Positions 52,192 through 61,308 of a stretch of 64,000 nucleotides of DNA are shown in pieces. Made by a program: the position numbers and the translations under genes. The notes under the pieces were generated by a model. The model was given only the letters and a program-made list of their open reading frames with translations. It made no database searches and was not told where the DNA came from. Source of the DNA: Paenibacillus wynnii (GTDB lineage: Bacteria; Bacillota; Bacilli; Paenibacillales; Paenibacillaceae); contig NZ_JQCR01000003.1 in the NCBI RefSeq assembly GCF_000757885.1, positions 2,480,001 through 2,544,000 of the forward strand, in the 5' to 3' direction. Positions within the stretch are counted from its first letter, which is position 1. Each line of letters opens with the position of its first letter.

Positions 52192-53220
52192 CTATTCCAT
52201 GCCCGTGAATAACCATCCACTACCCGACTCTATAATAATTGCCCGCTCCCGGCGTACAAGTTCAATCATATGAGCCAAGGTCTCACTCATGGCGAACCTC
52301 ATCTGATGAGTGCTCGATATCCGGCCCCGGAACAGATCTTCACAGATTGCAAATCCGCTTAAGGGTCCGTTTGAAAGGAGGGCCTCTGCAGCCTCCAACC
52401 GTTCCTCATGGTGATCAAGCAGACTGTGGATTCGCTTAGTGAAACCTGTAAACGGCTCACGGTGTCCAGGAAAGGCCATACTGACCTGATAGCTGCCAAG
52501 GTCTCGCAGCCCCGTCAGGAATGTCTGAAGCGGTTGAGGATCGCTGCCCGGCAGCAGACTGACATTGGGCGAAATTTGCGGTAGGACGGCATCGCCGCAA
52601 ATCATATACCCGCTTTCACTATTGTAGAAGGACAAGTGTCCAGGAGCATGACCGCCAGTAACTACTGGCCTCCATAGGCGATTGCCCATTTCAAAAGGCT
52701 CCGCGGGTGATATATAGGACACTTCAGGCTGAGGTGTAACCTGTGGCTCAAAGCGTTCCAAGTGTTCCCTGATCGTATCCGTTATAGAGTTTGGCATACC
52801 ATGCTTGGAAAAAAACAAGGGAAGTACATCATTCATCTGGGAGGTCTCCCCCCACATGAACAGGGCTTCGGTATGGGCTCGCTTCGACATCCACACCTTG
52901 CAGCCACTGAGGGACTGCATCCTTCCTGCCAATCCATAATGATCAGGATGATGGTGGGTAACAACGACATTCCGTACCTTGCTCCAGGACAAACTTAGCT
53001 CCCGAAGAATACCCTGCCAAGCCATTTCTGTCTCCTGGCTGTGCGGGCCTGGATCTATAATGGTAACACCGCCGTCTGCATCCGTAAGAAGATAGCTGTT
53101 CACTTGCCGGAGCGGCGGGTCCATGGGTACAGATATCTGTAGGATATCCCGTTCCCATGTAGTAATAACTGCTTTACGCATGAAGCCATCGTCTTCTTTA
53201 AATCTTCTCCCGGTTACCAT
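52192..53220 (-). CDS. metallo-beta-lactamase fold hydrolase
   Basis: 342 aa from ATG 53220, directly after the methyltransferase stop (TAGATG); an in-frame ATG at 53181 (MRKAVITTWERDI) is also possible since the first 13 residues do not match family N termini. Zinc-ligand motif VVVTHHHPDHYGLAG, second His in GGHAPGHLSFYN, Asp in CGDAVLPQ, third His in AFPGHREPF. Resembles glyoxalase II-like or flavin-independent hydrolases; no substrate indicated. Probably cotranscribed with the methyltransferase. Confidence 0.88.
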   Translation of the reverse strand: MVTGRRFKEDDGFMRKAVITTWERDILQISVPMDPPLRQVNSYLLTDADGGVTIIDPGPHSQETEMAWQGILRELSLSWSKVRNVVVTHHHPDHYGLAGRMQSLSGCKVWMSKRAHTEALFMWGETSQMNDVLPLFFSKHGMPNSITDTIREHLERFEPQVTPQPEVSYISPAEPFEMGNRLWRPVVTGGHAPGHLSFYNSESGYMICGDAVLPQISPNVSLLPGSDPQPLQTFLTGLRDLGSYQVSMAFPGHREPFTGFTKRIHSLLDHHEERLEAAEALLSNGPLSGFAICEDLFRGRISSTHQMRFAMSETLAHMIELVRRERAIIIESGSGWLFTGME

Positions 53221-53955
53221 CTACGCCCGAACGCCTCTAAAAATCATCCGTTTAGAGCACTCAACATCATATTCGCCTTCATCATAGCTGCCATGGACAG
53301 CTTCGAGTTGTAAGCCGGCTACCGCAATCATCTCCTGAAATTTCTCAAGCGGATACAGCTTCACGCACTCATGGTATTGGCGGGGAATTCCATCTTCTTT
53401 GGAGGTTATAGTGATAATCTTCTTCACATATCCGTCTTCAATCCGGCGTTTCTCATCGATCAGAATGTCCCCTTCTTCACGGGTAGAGTGCGGAACTAAA
53501 TTACGAATTACACAGGATGGGTTAAGAAAATCAATAATAAATTTCCCGCCAGGCTTCAGCAATCGTCTGATTTCACGAAGCACCTTGATTTGCTCCTCAT
53601 CTTCTTCAAAATATCCAAAGGAGGTAAAGAGGTTGACCACTGCATCAAATCCTCCAGCCAGAGGCAAACCCCTCATATCAGAGCACAGCCAGGTTACTTT
53701 CTCCGATCCCTCTTGAGCACGGGCTTCCCGAAGAAGCGGCTCGGATAAATCCACACCGGTTACGAAGTAACCTGCTTCCGATAGTGCAAGGGAATGACGG
53801 CCCATACCGCAGCAAAGATCCAGTACTTTAGCTCCCGGGGGTAAATCCAGCCAGCCAATCATTTGTTCGACTTCACGCCTAGCTCCTCCGAAATCACGGT
53901 GTTTATATACAATCAGATAGTCCTCTCCGAAGCTCTCCTTATACCATTCACACAT
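53221..53955 (-). CDS. class I SAM-dependent methyltransferase
   Basis: 244 aa from ATG 53955 (MCEWYKESFGEDYLIVYKHR), with GGGAGGAG upstream; a frame extending to 54096 has no ribosome binding site and overlaps the tyrS promoter region. SAM-binding motif I is VLDLCCGMGRHSLALSEAG, motif II VTGVDLSEPLL, motif III DAVVNLFTSFGYF. Resembles a Bacillus YqeM/ubiE-like methyltransferase. Substrate unknown. Confidence 0.9.
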   Translation of the reverse strand: MCEWYKESFGEDYLIVYKHRDFGGARREVEQMIGWLDLPPGAKVLDLCCGMGRHSLALSEAGYFVTGVDLSEPLLREARAQEGSEKVTWLCSDMRGLPLAGGFDAVVNLFTSFGYFEEDEEQIKVLREIRRLLKPGGKFIIDFLNPSCVIRNLVPHSTREEGDILIDEKRRIEDGYVKKIITITSKEDGIPRQYHECVKLYPLEKFQEMIAVAGLQLEAVHGSYDEGEYDVECSKRMIFRGVRA

Positions 53956-54089
53956 ATTGTATCTCCTCCCGCAGGCTGCTTCCTGCAAAACCACGTATCT
54001 ATATCTATATATTGTAACGCAATTGTACCGTCTTTTATGGACAAACTCAAAAAATGTATTCAACCGGAAGTTACAGCTCGCGGATGTGG

Positions 54090-54118
54090 TTGACATTGAA
54101 ATACTAATTAACTATACT
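54090..54118 (+). promoter_or_regulatory. strong promoter of the tyrS leader
   Basis: TTGACA (54090-54095), 17-bp spacer, TATACT (54113-54118); start expected near 54125. Confidence 0.85.
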
Positions 54119-54124
54119 TTCCTT

Positions 54125-54392
54125 AATCTTATATACGGTATACGTTGAAAGAGCCTAGTAGCAGCTTAGTCCCTGTTCTCAGAAAGCCGGGGGTGATGGA
54201 ACCCGGTACACACTAAGTTGACGAATTACACTCTGGAGTATCTTGGGTAATGCCGAGCGGAAGTGGCGAACGATAACTCGCTGAAGAGTGGTATTAATGG
54301 TGCGTGAAAATAAGCTCCATTGGTGCAATTTGGGTGGTAACACGGTTGCTTAATCGTCCCTATGTCTACAATAGACAGGGGCGATTTTTTTG
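54125..54392 (+). promoter_or_regulatory. T-box riboswitch controlling tyrS
   Basis: The T-box sequence TTGGGTGGTAACACGG is at 54330-54345; the terminator AATCGTCCCTATGTCTA-CAA-TAGACAGGGGCGATT follows (54353-54386) with a T-run. In stem I the specifier region reads GACGAAT-TAC-ACTC, giving TAC (54227-54229), a Tyr codon. Confidence 0.94.
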
Positions 54393-54453
54393 TTTTTTCA
54401 ACGGTAAGTCATTACGTTATAAGAATATCGATAAATTGAGGAGTGTTTTGACT

Positions 54454-55713
54454 GTGAATATTATGGACGAACTAGAATGGCGCGATGCCATTAATCAACA
54501 AACGGATGCGGAAGGCCTTCGGGATTTAACGAAACAAAAAGCAGTTTCGTTATACTGCGGTGTTGACCCAACGGGTGACAGCATGCATATTGGCCACTTG
54601 ATTCCATTTATGGTGCTCAAACGCTTCCAGCTTGCCGGCCACCGTCCAGTGATTCTGATTGGCGGAGCAACGGGCACCATCGGTGATCCAAGCGGCCGTC
54701 AAAGTGAGCGCTCGCTGCAAACGCTAGAAGAAGTACAAGCTAACGTTGATGCGCTTACTGAACAAATGAAAAAGCTCTTTATTATTGAAGGCGATAATCA
54801 AATTCGTATGGTCAACAATTATGACTGGACACATAAAATCAATGTAATTGAATTCCTGCGTGATTACGGTAAAAATTTCACCGTTAACTCCATGCTTGCA
54901 AAGGATGTTGTCGCGAGCAGACTGGAAAGCGGTATTTCCTTTACCGAATTCTCCTACCAAATCCTGCAGTCGCTTGATTACCTGCATTTATATCAGCATG
55001 AAGACGTACAGCTGCAAATTGGCGGCTCCGATCAATGGGGCAACATTACTAGCGGTCTTGATCTGATTCGAAAAAGAGAAGGATCTGAGGCGAAAGCTTT
55101 TGGCCTGACGATTCCGCTTATGCTGAAAGCTGACGGTACGAAATTCGGCAAATCAGCCGGTGGTGCGATATGGCTGGATCCGAATAAGACAACCCCTTTT
55201 GAATTCTACCAGTTCTGGGCTAACACGGATGACCGCGATGTAGTAAAGCATTTGAAGTACTTTACGTTCCTTACCAAGGAGCAGATTGATGACCTGGCTG
55301 ATAAGGTGCAAACAGAGCCGCATAAACGCGAGGCACAAAAGAAACTGGCCGAAGAAATGACCAGATTCGTACACAGTGAGGAATTGCTGGAGCAAGCAAA
55401 ACGCATCACAGCAGCATTGTTCAGCGGTGATATTAAATCGCTCACTGCTGATGAAATCGAGCAAGGTTTTAAAGACATGCCGACATTCGAGGCTACGCAG
55501 GAGTCTAAGAATATCGTGGACTGGCTAGTTGATCTGGGTATTGAACCTTCCAAACGTCAGGCGCGTGAGGATATTACAAAAGGTGCAATTTCGATGAATG
55601 GCGAGCGAGTTAGCGATGTTGGTCTGGAAGTTACAGTAGCTCAAGCTATCGGCGGTCGCTTCATCATTATCCGTAAAGGTAAGAAAAATTACAGCTTGGT
55701 AAAAATGCTTTAG
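54454..55713 (+). CDS. tyrS: tyrosyl-tRNA synthetase
   Basis: 419 aa from GTG 54454, nine bases after GAGGAG; ATG 54463 is the alternative. Class I: HIGH motif as MHIGHL (about 47), the KMSKS loop as KFGKSAGG (about 230), and a C-terminal S4 RNA-binding domain (about 350-419, SKRQAREDITKGAISMNGERV). The specifier codon in the leader confirms Tyr. Followed by a clear terminator. Confidence 0.96.
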   Translation: MNIMDELEWRDAINQQTDAEGLRDLTKQKAVSLYCGVDPTGDSMHIGHLIPFMVLKRFQLAGHRPVILIGGATGTIGDPSGRQSERSLQTLEEVQANVDALTEQMKKLFIIEGDNQIRMVNNYDWTHKINVIEFLRDYGKNFTVNSMLAKDVVASRLESGISFTEFSYQILQSLDYLHLYQHEDVQLQIGGSDQWGNITSGLDLIRKREGSEAKAFGLTIPLMLKADGTKFGKSAGGAIWLDPNKTTPFEFYQFWANTDDRDVVKHLKYFTFLTKEQIDDLADKVQTEPHKREAQKKLAEEMTRFVHSEELLEQAKRITAALFSGDIKSLTADEIEQGFKDMPTFEATQESKNIVDWLVDLGIEPSKRQAREDITKGAISMNGERVSDVGLEVTVAQAIGGRFIIIRKGKKNYSLVKML

Positions 55714-55720
55714 CATTCTA

Positions 55721-55761
55721 AAACCCTTCAAGACTTGCTTCGGCAAGCTGAAGGGTTTTTT
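55721..55761 (+). terminator. terminator of tyrS
   Basis: AACCCTTCA...CTTGC-TTCG-GCAAG...TGAAGGGTT then TTTTT. Confidence 0.92.
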
Positions 55762-55766
55762 CAGGC

Positions 55767-57458
55767 TTAAATCAGGCGCTGTAAATATACTCTGGCTTCA
55801 TACGGACGAAGCTTCAAGCGGCCTAAGTCCTCCTCTTTTTGCGGCTCATAATTCGAAATCAACAGCTCCCCCGGATTGGTCAACATCCCTTGCGGAAGCT
55901 CAATAATCGGTTCCCGTTCAAAAAAGTTCAGAATGACCAGCACACGCTGATCTTCAAGTGTCCGCGTATATACATAAATCTCCGTATCTTCTGGCAGCAA
56001 TAACTCATACTCACCATATACGATGACCTTATGTTTTTTTCGAAGCGCAATCAGGTTCTTATAATAATGATAGATGGAATCTGGATCTTTGACCGCGTAG
56101 GCTGCATTGATCTCCATGTAATTAGAGTTGACCTTAAGCCAGGGGTCACCTGTTGTAAACCCACCTTCGTCATCGTCGTTCCACTGCATGGGTGTACGGG
56201 CATTATCTCTGCTTTTTTTATGAATGGCCGCCATGATTTGCTCTTCCGGGACCCCGTTCCGCCGCTTCTCTTCATAATAATTAAGGGTCTCAACATCCCG
56301 ATAGTTATCTATGGACTCAAAAGCAACGTTCGTCATCCCTATCTCTTCCCCTTGGTAAATATAGGGCGTGCCTTCAAGCATATGAGTAAAGGTTGCGAGC
56401 ATCTTAGCCGAAGGAATCCGGTAAAAAAGATCGTTCCCAAATCGGGACACAGAGCGGGGCTGATCATGATTGCACAGGTAGTTGGCATTCCAGCCGCGGT
56501 TATGCAGAACAACCTGCCAGTTGGTGATGATTTTTTTCAGATCGATCAGGTTCCACGGTACAACGTCCCACTTCCCGCTACCGGCGGAGGCTGCATCCAG
56601 AAACATATGCTCAAACTGAAAAGTCATGTTCAACTCGCGACGACCGTCCCCCACATAATCCAGTGCCTGCTCCGGACCAAGCCCAGAGGTCTCACCAACC
56701 GTCATAATGTCGTAAAAATAAAGCACCTTATCATGCAAATTTTGCAGCAAAGTATGAACATCTTCCAGATTGGAGAACATGTCATAGGCTCTTACGGTTG
56801 GCGTACCGTGGGGATTATGGGCATCCGGGTAACCTTCGGTCTTAACGATATGGGCAATCGCGTCAAAGCGAAAACCGTCTACACCTTTTTTAAGCCACCA
56901 CTGTACCATCTCATGCAGCTTATCTATGACTACGGGATTTTCCCAGTTGAGGTCCGGCTGGTACTTGGAATAGAGATGTAAATAGTACTCATCCGTATGC
57001 GGATCATGCTCCCACACCGATCCGCTGAAATAAGACTCCCAGTTGTTAGGCGGTCCCCCGTTTTTACCTTTTCTCCAGATGTAAAAATCCCGTTTCGGAT
57101 TGTCCTTGGAGCTTCTCGATTCAACAAACCAGGCATGCTGGTGGGAGGTATGGTTGAGGACCAGATCCATCATCAGCTTCATACCGCGTGAGTGCATATC
57201 CTGCAGCAGCCGGTCAAAATCATCCATCGTCCCGAATTCCTTCATAATGTCACAGTAGTCGCTAATATCATAGCCGTTGTCATGGTTCGGCGATTTGTAA
57301 ATAGGGCATACCCAGATTACATCTACTCCCAGATCCTGCAGATAATCCAGCTTGGAAATAATCCCCCGTAGATCTCCCACTCCATCTCCGTTGCTGTCCA
57401 TGAAGCTGATGGGATAAATTTGATACACAATACTTTCCTTCCACCATTTGGGGTTCAT
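55767..57458 (-). CDS. alpha-glucosidase / oligo-1,6-glucosidase (GH13)
   Basis: 563 aa, family-typical. N terminus WWKESIVYQIYPISFMDSNGDGVGDLRG; region II GFRFDAIAHI (nucleophile Asp), region III IMTVGETSGL (acid Glu), region IV YLCNHDQPRS (third Asp). The QPDLNWENP motif of the oligo-1,6-glucosidase subfamily is present. Cytoplasmic (no signal peptide), so it degrades imported oligosaccharides. ATG with AAGGAGGCAG upstream. Monocistronic; its end abuts the tyrS terminator from the other side. Confidence 0.94.
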   Translation of the reverse strand: MNPKWWKESIVYQIYPISFMDSNGDGVGDLRGIISKLDYLQDLGVDVIWVCPIYKSPNHDNGYDISDYCDIMKEFGTMDDFDRLLQDMHSRGMKLMMDLVLNHTSHQHAWFVESRSSKDNPKRDFYIWRKGKNGGPPNNWESYFSGSVWEHDPHTDEYYLHLYSKYQPDLNWENPVVIDKLHEMVQWWLKKGVDGFRFDAIAHIVKTEGYPDAHNPHGTPTVRAYDMFSNLEDVHTLLQNLHDKVLYFYDIMTVGETSGLGPEQALDYVGDGRRELNMTFQFEHMFLDAASAGSGKWDVVPWNLIDLKKIITNWQVVLHNRGWNANYLCNHDQPRSVSRFGNDLFYRIPSAKMLATFTHMLEGTPYIYQGEEIGMTNVAFESIDNYRDVETLNYYEEKRRNGVPEEQIMAAIHKKSRDNARTPMQWNDDDEGGFTTGDPWLKVNSNYMEINAAYAVKDPDSIYHYYKNLIALRKKHKVIVYGEYELLLPEDTEIYVYTRTLEDQRVLVILNFFEREPIIELPQGMLTNPGELLISNYEPQKEEDLGRLKLRPYEARVYLQRLI

Positions 57459-57550
57459 GTCACTGCCTCCTTATGTGCTTAATATATCTTAACCACACAG
57501 AGCCAATTGGATAACAATAATTTAGAAGGGCTTGGCAATCCTAGAAATTA

Positions 57551-57592
57551 TAAAACGGCACCTTCAGGGAATTCACCCTTTGAGCGCCGTTT
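57551..57592 (-). terminator. terminator of the GH43 gene
   Basis: On the minus strand AAACGGCGCTC...GGTGCCGTTT with an inner AGGGTGAATTCCCT, then TATAATTT. Confidence 0.65.
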
Positions 57593-57602
57593 CATTTAGA
57601 GA

Positions 57603-60600
57603 TTATGATTTGCTTTTATCCTCATGCCTTTTTTGTACCTTTACGGTTAACTTTACGGTTCCTTTGGTATGATCCGAGATTCGTGTCACCTCAAGCGTAA
57701 GCTCGACTCGCGTCAGCTTGCTTGGGGCCAGAATGGTTCCATCCATTTGAACAACAGAAGAATTACCCGTTTCCTTGATGGTCACAGTGTATCCAGTTGG
57801 AACCTCTGGAAGCGTGATCTTAACGTCATCCTTAGCCGGAGTAGCCATCTCCGTAAGTGTGTTCGCTACTTCCTGAGCGCTGGCAGATCTTGCAGGTACC
57901 GTAACGTTAATCGTAAGAATTCCCTTAGACCCGTCAAAATCTCTCGTCACTTCCAAAATCAGTTCCACAGTGGTTGAAGCGTCCGGCGGTATAATTACTC
58001 CATCCAAGCCAATGACCCCAGGATTGCTTGATTGCTTAATGGCTAGGCTGTAACCAACAGGCACTGCCGGGAGATTCAGTGAGACTGCATCCATCACAGG
58101 TGCAGCAATAGTTGTAAGCGAATCGGCAACCTCTTGGGCAGACGGCTCTTTGACGATAATCAGCCAGCTAATCTGCGGGTCAGAGCTTGAGGCAGCGGCT
58201 GAAGCAGACCGATGAACCGTAAGATAAATTCCGTCTTCATTCACAACTACATTAGGATATGCTAATACATCCTTCGCACTCGAAAAGACATAAGCTGAAG
58301 TGATCGTCTGTCCGTTCACAATAATATCAGCTTTACGGCCCCCATTGGAATATTGAGCCCAAGGATCGTAGAGTCCGGTATAAATCGAATATACTCCGCC
58401 GCTCACATCAAATTTATAAGTGATATCATTACCTGAATTGGCTTTGAGATATCGTAAATTGGTGAACAAATCATCAGATGCTGAGCCGGAAGTGTTGGTG
58501 GAATCCCCTACATAACCCCAATTTTGCCCCAAAAGAGGATTGTACTGTTGATCCGGAACTCCCTTATTAAGAAGTGATTCCCCCATGTACCCGGTCCAAG
58601 CCGAATAGTCTGCGGTCACCGCACCACCCGCATTTACGAAGTAGACCGCATGTTCAGGTAGAACGTCCAAGGTAATAGCAATCTCTTTATTCTCCAACAA
58701 GGGCAAATTTCCATTCACGGTGACTCTGCCCGGTTTGGAGAATTGGTTGGCATTCAATGTCCAGCTGACAGGCATCTGCTCGGTGACATTGTTGGACCTA
58801 GTAACCGATAATTCATCAGGCAGAATCGGAGTACGTCCCATAGGTACATATTTCGGTAACGTTGTATTGATTGTAATTCTGCCCATACGGTTCAGCAGGG
58901 ACAAGTTCCACTGATCATACCACTTCAGGATAATTTGATCGTCTTGTCCAAACTCCACCGGAAGCCAGATATAGCGGGAGTCTGCCAGGTCGCTTGATTT
59001 CCAGCGATCCCCCATAAAAATATATTTACCATTGGCAGCATCAAGTGTAATTATATTGGTACTTTGTGAATCAAAGGTTGTGGAAGCTTTCGTACCCACA
59101 GAAGGATCACGCATCGCTCTCCATTCGCCAAATATTTGATCGGCCACCGTATAACGTGCAGCATTTGGTGCCCATCCTGTAGCACCGGAGGTAATCATGT
59201 AATATTTCCCCTGATACTTGAACATGGCAGGAGCTTCGCGCTGTGCCCCTGGAAATACACGAATGTAATCCACGCCGTACTGTGATTTGTATGTCGTATC
59301 CCGCTGCTCATTCCCATCTTTATGCCATCCGGTCACATCAGTATAAGACTCATTCAGCTTGGAAATGTACATGGTCATATTCTCTTCACTGGAATAGATC
59401 AGATAAGCCGTGCCATCGTCATCTTTGAAGAGATTCATATCTCGAGCCATACCGGGTTGGTTCGGCTGTCCGTTATAGGTAGCGCCTGCAGGAACGCGGT
59501 CCATTCGCTCGCTTTTGCCATATACAAAGGGTCCTGTCGGTGAATCACTCAAAGCATAACCTGCTTCTGCCTTGGCATAATTCGCCGTTGATGTCGTGCT
59601 TGGGCCGTCCGTATGCAGCCACATCACATATTTACCAGTCACATCGTTATAAATAACTTTGGGCCGTTCCAAGACGCGCATGGTACCAATATCATTAAAA
59701 ATATCCGCCTTATCTGTTCTTCCCGCATACAAGCCTGAAATCAGCGGGTCCGTATCGAATTGGCCCATGGATTCAATCGCAGTCAGAGCCAGACCCTCAT
59801 CCTCCCAATTATAAAGATCCTTGGAGCTGTAGACACGTACCCCTCTCGTAGGCATATACCCCAGCGTCTTATCTTCTCCGTACCAGTAATAGGTAGCGCT
59901 TGCTTGATCATACAGAATTCCACCGCCATGCGCTTGTATCGGAGCCCCATTCGTATCCATCCATACAGCTCCCGGTGTAAAAGCACTATTAGCTACATAC
60001 GTTGCAAGAGCTGCAATCGCATCATTTAAGGTTAGCTTGTAGCTGTGAAGCTCGTTCTGAAGGGTAGATACATCTGTACCTTGCGCCTTTGCAATGTTTA
60101 TGAAGTTTTGGACGGTTTCAATAACCGCTTTAAGCTTATTCACGCTATATACTGTATATTCCGGCTGTTCCGAAAGCCCCTTAGCCCTATCTATAAGGCC
60201 TTGCAGGTCGGAAAACTCCAGAATCACGCTTTTTCTCACAATAATATAATTAATCAGAGGATCATTATAATTGGTCAGAGTACCAGTGGATGGACCCGCT
60301 ATAGACACGTTTAGCATACCGTCCATTACTGCGAGGCCTCGGGTAGTGAACTCTTTTAATTGCTGGGTTCCTGAATCGTAGTCCCCGCCAGCAACATTTC
60401 TGCCCTCCGCTAAGAGAATCATATTACGACTGCTCCAAGGATTATAAAAACCGTAAGTAATATCATATTTGTCCGTAGGAAGCTCAAACATATAGCTGAT
60501 CGCTTTGGATCTAACTTGTGTACCGTTGTAGTACCTTAGGCTTCCTGTTTTGGTGGTAGCGTCTGGAACATTCGTGCCCGTCGTGGAAGTAGTCAAGCCC

Positions 60601-60881
60601 CAGCTTTTCCCCGTTATCGGGTCTGCTCCGTAGACCTGCTCGGTTACACTTGCATACAGCCCCATTTTGTCGTTGCCTTCGAGGGTTGCCGGGGTTTTAT
60701 CGCCTGCATTCACAAAGTATAGGATGTAGTCGTTATCTATTAATTGCTGATTGCTAAGCTCCGGAACTTCACCACTCTCTGCAGCAGCTGTCTGCATGGG
60801 TACCTGAAAGCTGAACGCAGTAGAGACAATAAGAAGCACCATAAACCATCTAAAGCTTATTTTTCGAAGCATTGAATACAT
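57603..60881 (-). CDS. large secreted GH43-type glycosidase with carbohydrate-binding-like modules
   Basis: 1092 aa. Signal peptide (FRWFMVLLIVSTAFSF, cleavage near QTAAAES). A module of about 150 residues (YFVNAGDKTP...) resembling a malectin-like or CBM fold comes first, then a linker of two helices, then a five-bladed GH43-like domain (about 300-620; IQAHGGGILYDQASATYYWYGEDK, DMNLFKDDDGTAYLIYSSEE, REAPAMFKYQGKYYMITSG), then a second copy of the first module (about 730-880), then two ~80-residue beta repeats (SAQEVADSL/SAQEVANTL). Probably acts on arabinogalactan-like side chains. The GAAGGAGGT lies 2 bases before ATG 60881 and 11 before ATG 60872, so the start is uncertain by three codons. 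Confidence 0.85.
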   Translation of the reverse strand: MYSMLRKISFRWFMVLLIVSTAFSFQVPMQTAAAESGEVPELSNQQLIDNDYILYFVNAGDKTPATLEGNDKMGLYASVTEQVYGADPITGKSWGLTTSTTGTNVPDATTKTGSLRYYNGTQVRSKAISYMFELPTDKYDITYGFYNPWSSRNMILLAEGRNVAGGDYDSGTQQLKEFTTRGLAVMDGMLNVSIAGPSTGTLTNYNDPLINYIIVRKSVILEFSDLQGLIDRAKGLSEQPEYTVYSVNKLKAVIETVQNFINIAKAQGTDVSTLQNELHSYKLTLNDAIAALATYVANSAFTPGAVWMDTNGAPIQAHGGGILYDQASATYYWYGEDKTLGYMPTRGVRVYSSKDLYNWEDEGLALTAIESMGQFDTDPLISGLYAGRTDKADIFNDIGTMRVLERPKVIYNDVTGKYVMWLHTDGPSTTSTANYAKAEAGYALSDSPTGPFVYGKSERMDRVPAGATYNGQPNQPGMARDMNLFKDDDGTAYLIYSSEENMTMYISKLNESYTDVTGWHKDGNEQRDTTYKSQYGVDYIRVFPGAQREAPAMFKYQGKYYMITSGATGWAPNAARYTVADQIFGEWRAMRDPSVGTKASTTFDSQSTNIITLDAANGKYIFMGDRWKSSDLADSRYIWLPVEFGQDDQIILKWYDQWNLSLLNRMGRITINTTLPKYVPMGRTPILPDELSVTRSNNVTEQMPVSWTLNANQFSKPGRVTVNGNLPLLENKEIAITLDVLPEHAVYFVNAGGAVTADYSAWTGYMGESLLNKGVPDQQYNPLLGQNWGYVGDSTNTSGSASDDLFTNLRYLKANSGNDITYKFDVSGGVYSIYTGLYDPWAQYSNGGRKADIIVNGQTITSAYVFSSAKDVLAYPNVVVNEDGIYLTVHRSASAAASSSDPQISWLIIVKEPSAQEVADSLTTIAAPVMDAVSLNLPAVPVGYSLAIKQSSNPGVIGLDGVIIPPDASTTVELILEVTRDFDGSKGILTINVTVPARSASAQEVANTLTEMATPAKDDVKITLPEVPTGYTVTIKETGNSSVVQMDGTILAPSKLTRVELTLEVTRISDHTKGTVKLTVKVQKRHEDKSKS

Positions 60882-60891
60882 CGACCTCCTT

Positions 60892-60933
60892 CAATAAAAT
60901 GATGAATCAGAACAATAAAATGATGAATCAGAA
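60892..60933. repeat. 21-bp direct repeat upstream of the GH43 gene
   Basis: CAATAAAATGATGAATCAGAA occurs twice without a gap. It lies between the start codon and the cre-like site, so it may hold a regulator site or be a slippage product. Confidence 0.8.
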
Positions 60934-60939
60934 CAATTC

Positions 60940-60953
60940 TGCAAGCGCTATCA
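60940..60953 (-). promoter_or_regulatory. cre-like site (CcpA operator)
   Basis: TGCAAGCGCTATCA fits the catabolite-responsive consensus TGWAANCGNTNWCA at all fixed positions but the third. Repression of the GH43 gene by glucose is expected. The rest of the 430-bp gap up to nifV shows no gene. Confidence 0.6.
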
Positions 60954-61233
60954 ATATTATGGTTGGACTTAACCCTTGAGTTCCTCCTCCTATCTCAACA
61001 TGAAGGAAACAGGCTGCTAATTCAATTGTATAATTCAAATTTTAGTGAACTAAACCAACATAAAGCACAGTGAACATTCTGCCGAGAGTGAACAAATTTG
61101 TTATTACGGCAATAAGGGGAATTTGGATCCAACTCAAAACTATGGGTACCGTGGGCCACCAATCAATTGCACTTTTACATCTCATTTGGTGGAATCCAGC
61201 ATCATCCGAGGGCGATCTTCATTCTCTGCCCAA

Positions 61234-61282
61234 TAAAAAAGGGTTGGTTCACAAGACTCAAACGTCCTGTAAAACAACCCTG
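61234..61282 (-). terminator. terminator at the end of the nif operon
   Basis: On the minus strand AGGGTTGTTTTACAGGACG pairs with CTTGTGAACCAACCCT, then TTTTTT. It closes the operon after nifV. Confidence 0.85.
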
Positions 61283-61308
61283 TTACTTCTATTAGACAAT
61301 TAATTCTA

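Noticed and set aside
56031..56981. Open frame of 316 codons antisense to the alpha-glucosidase gene
   Set aside because: No ribosome binding site, no family motifs; it mirrors the codon pattern of the GH13 gene on the other strand.
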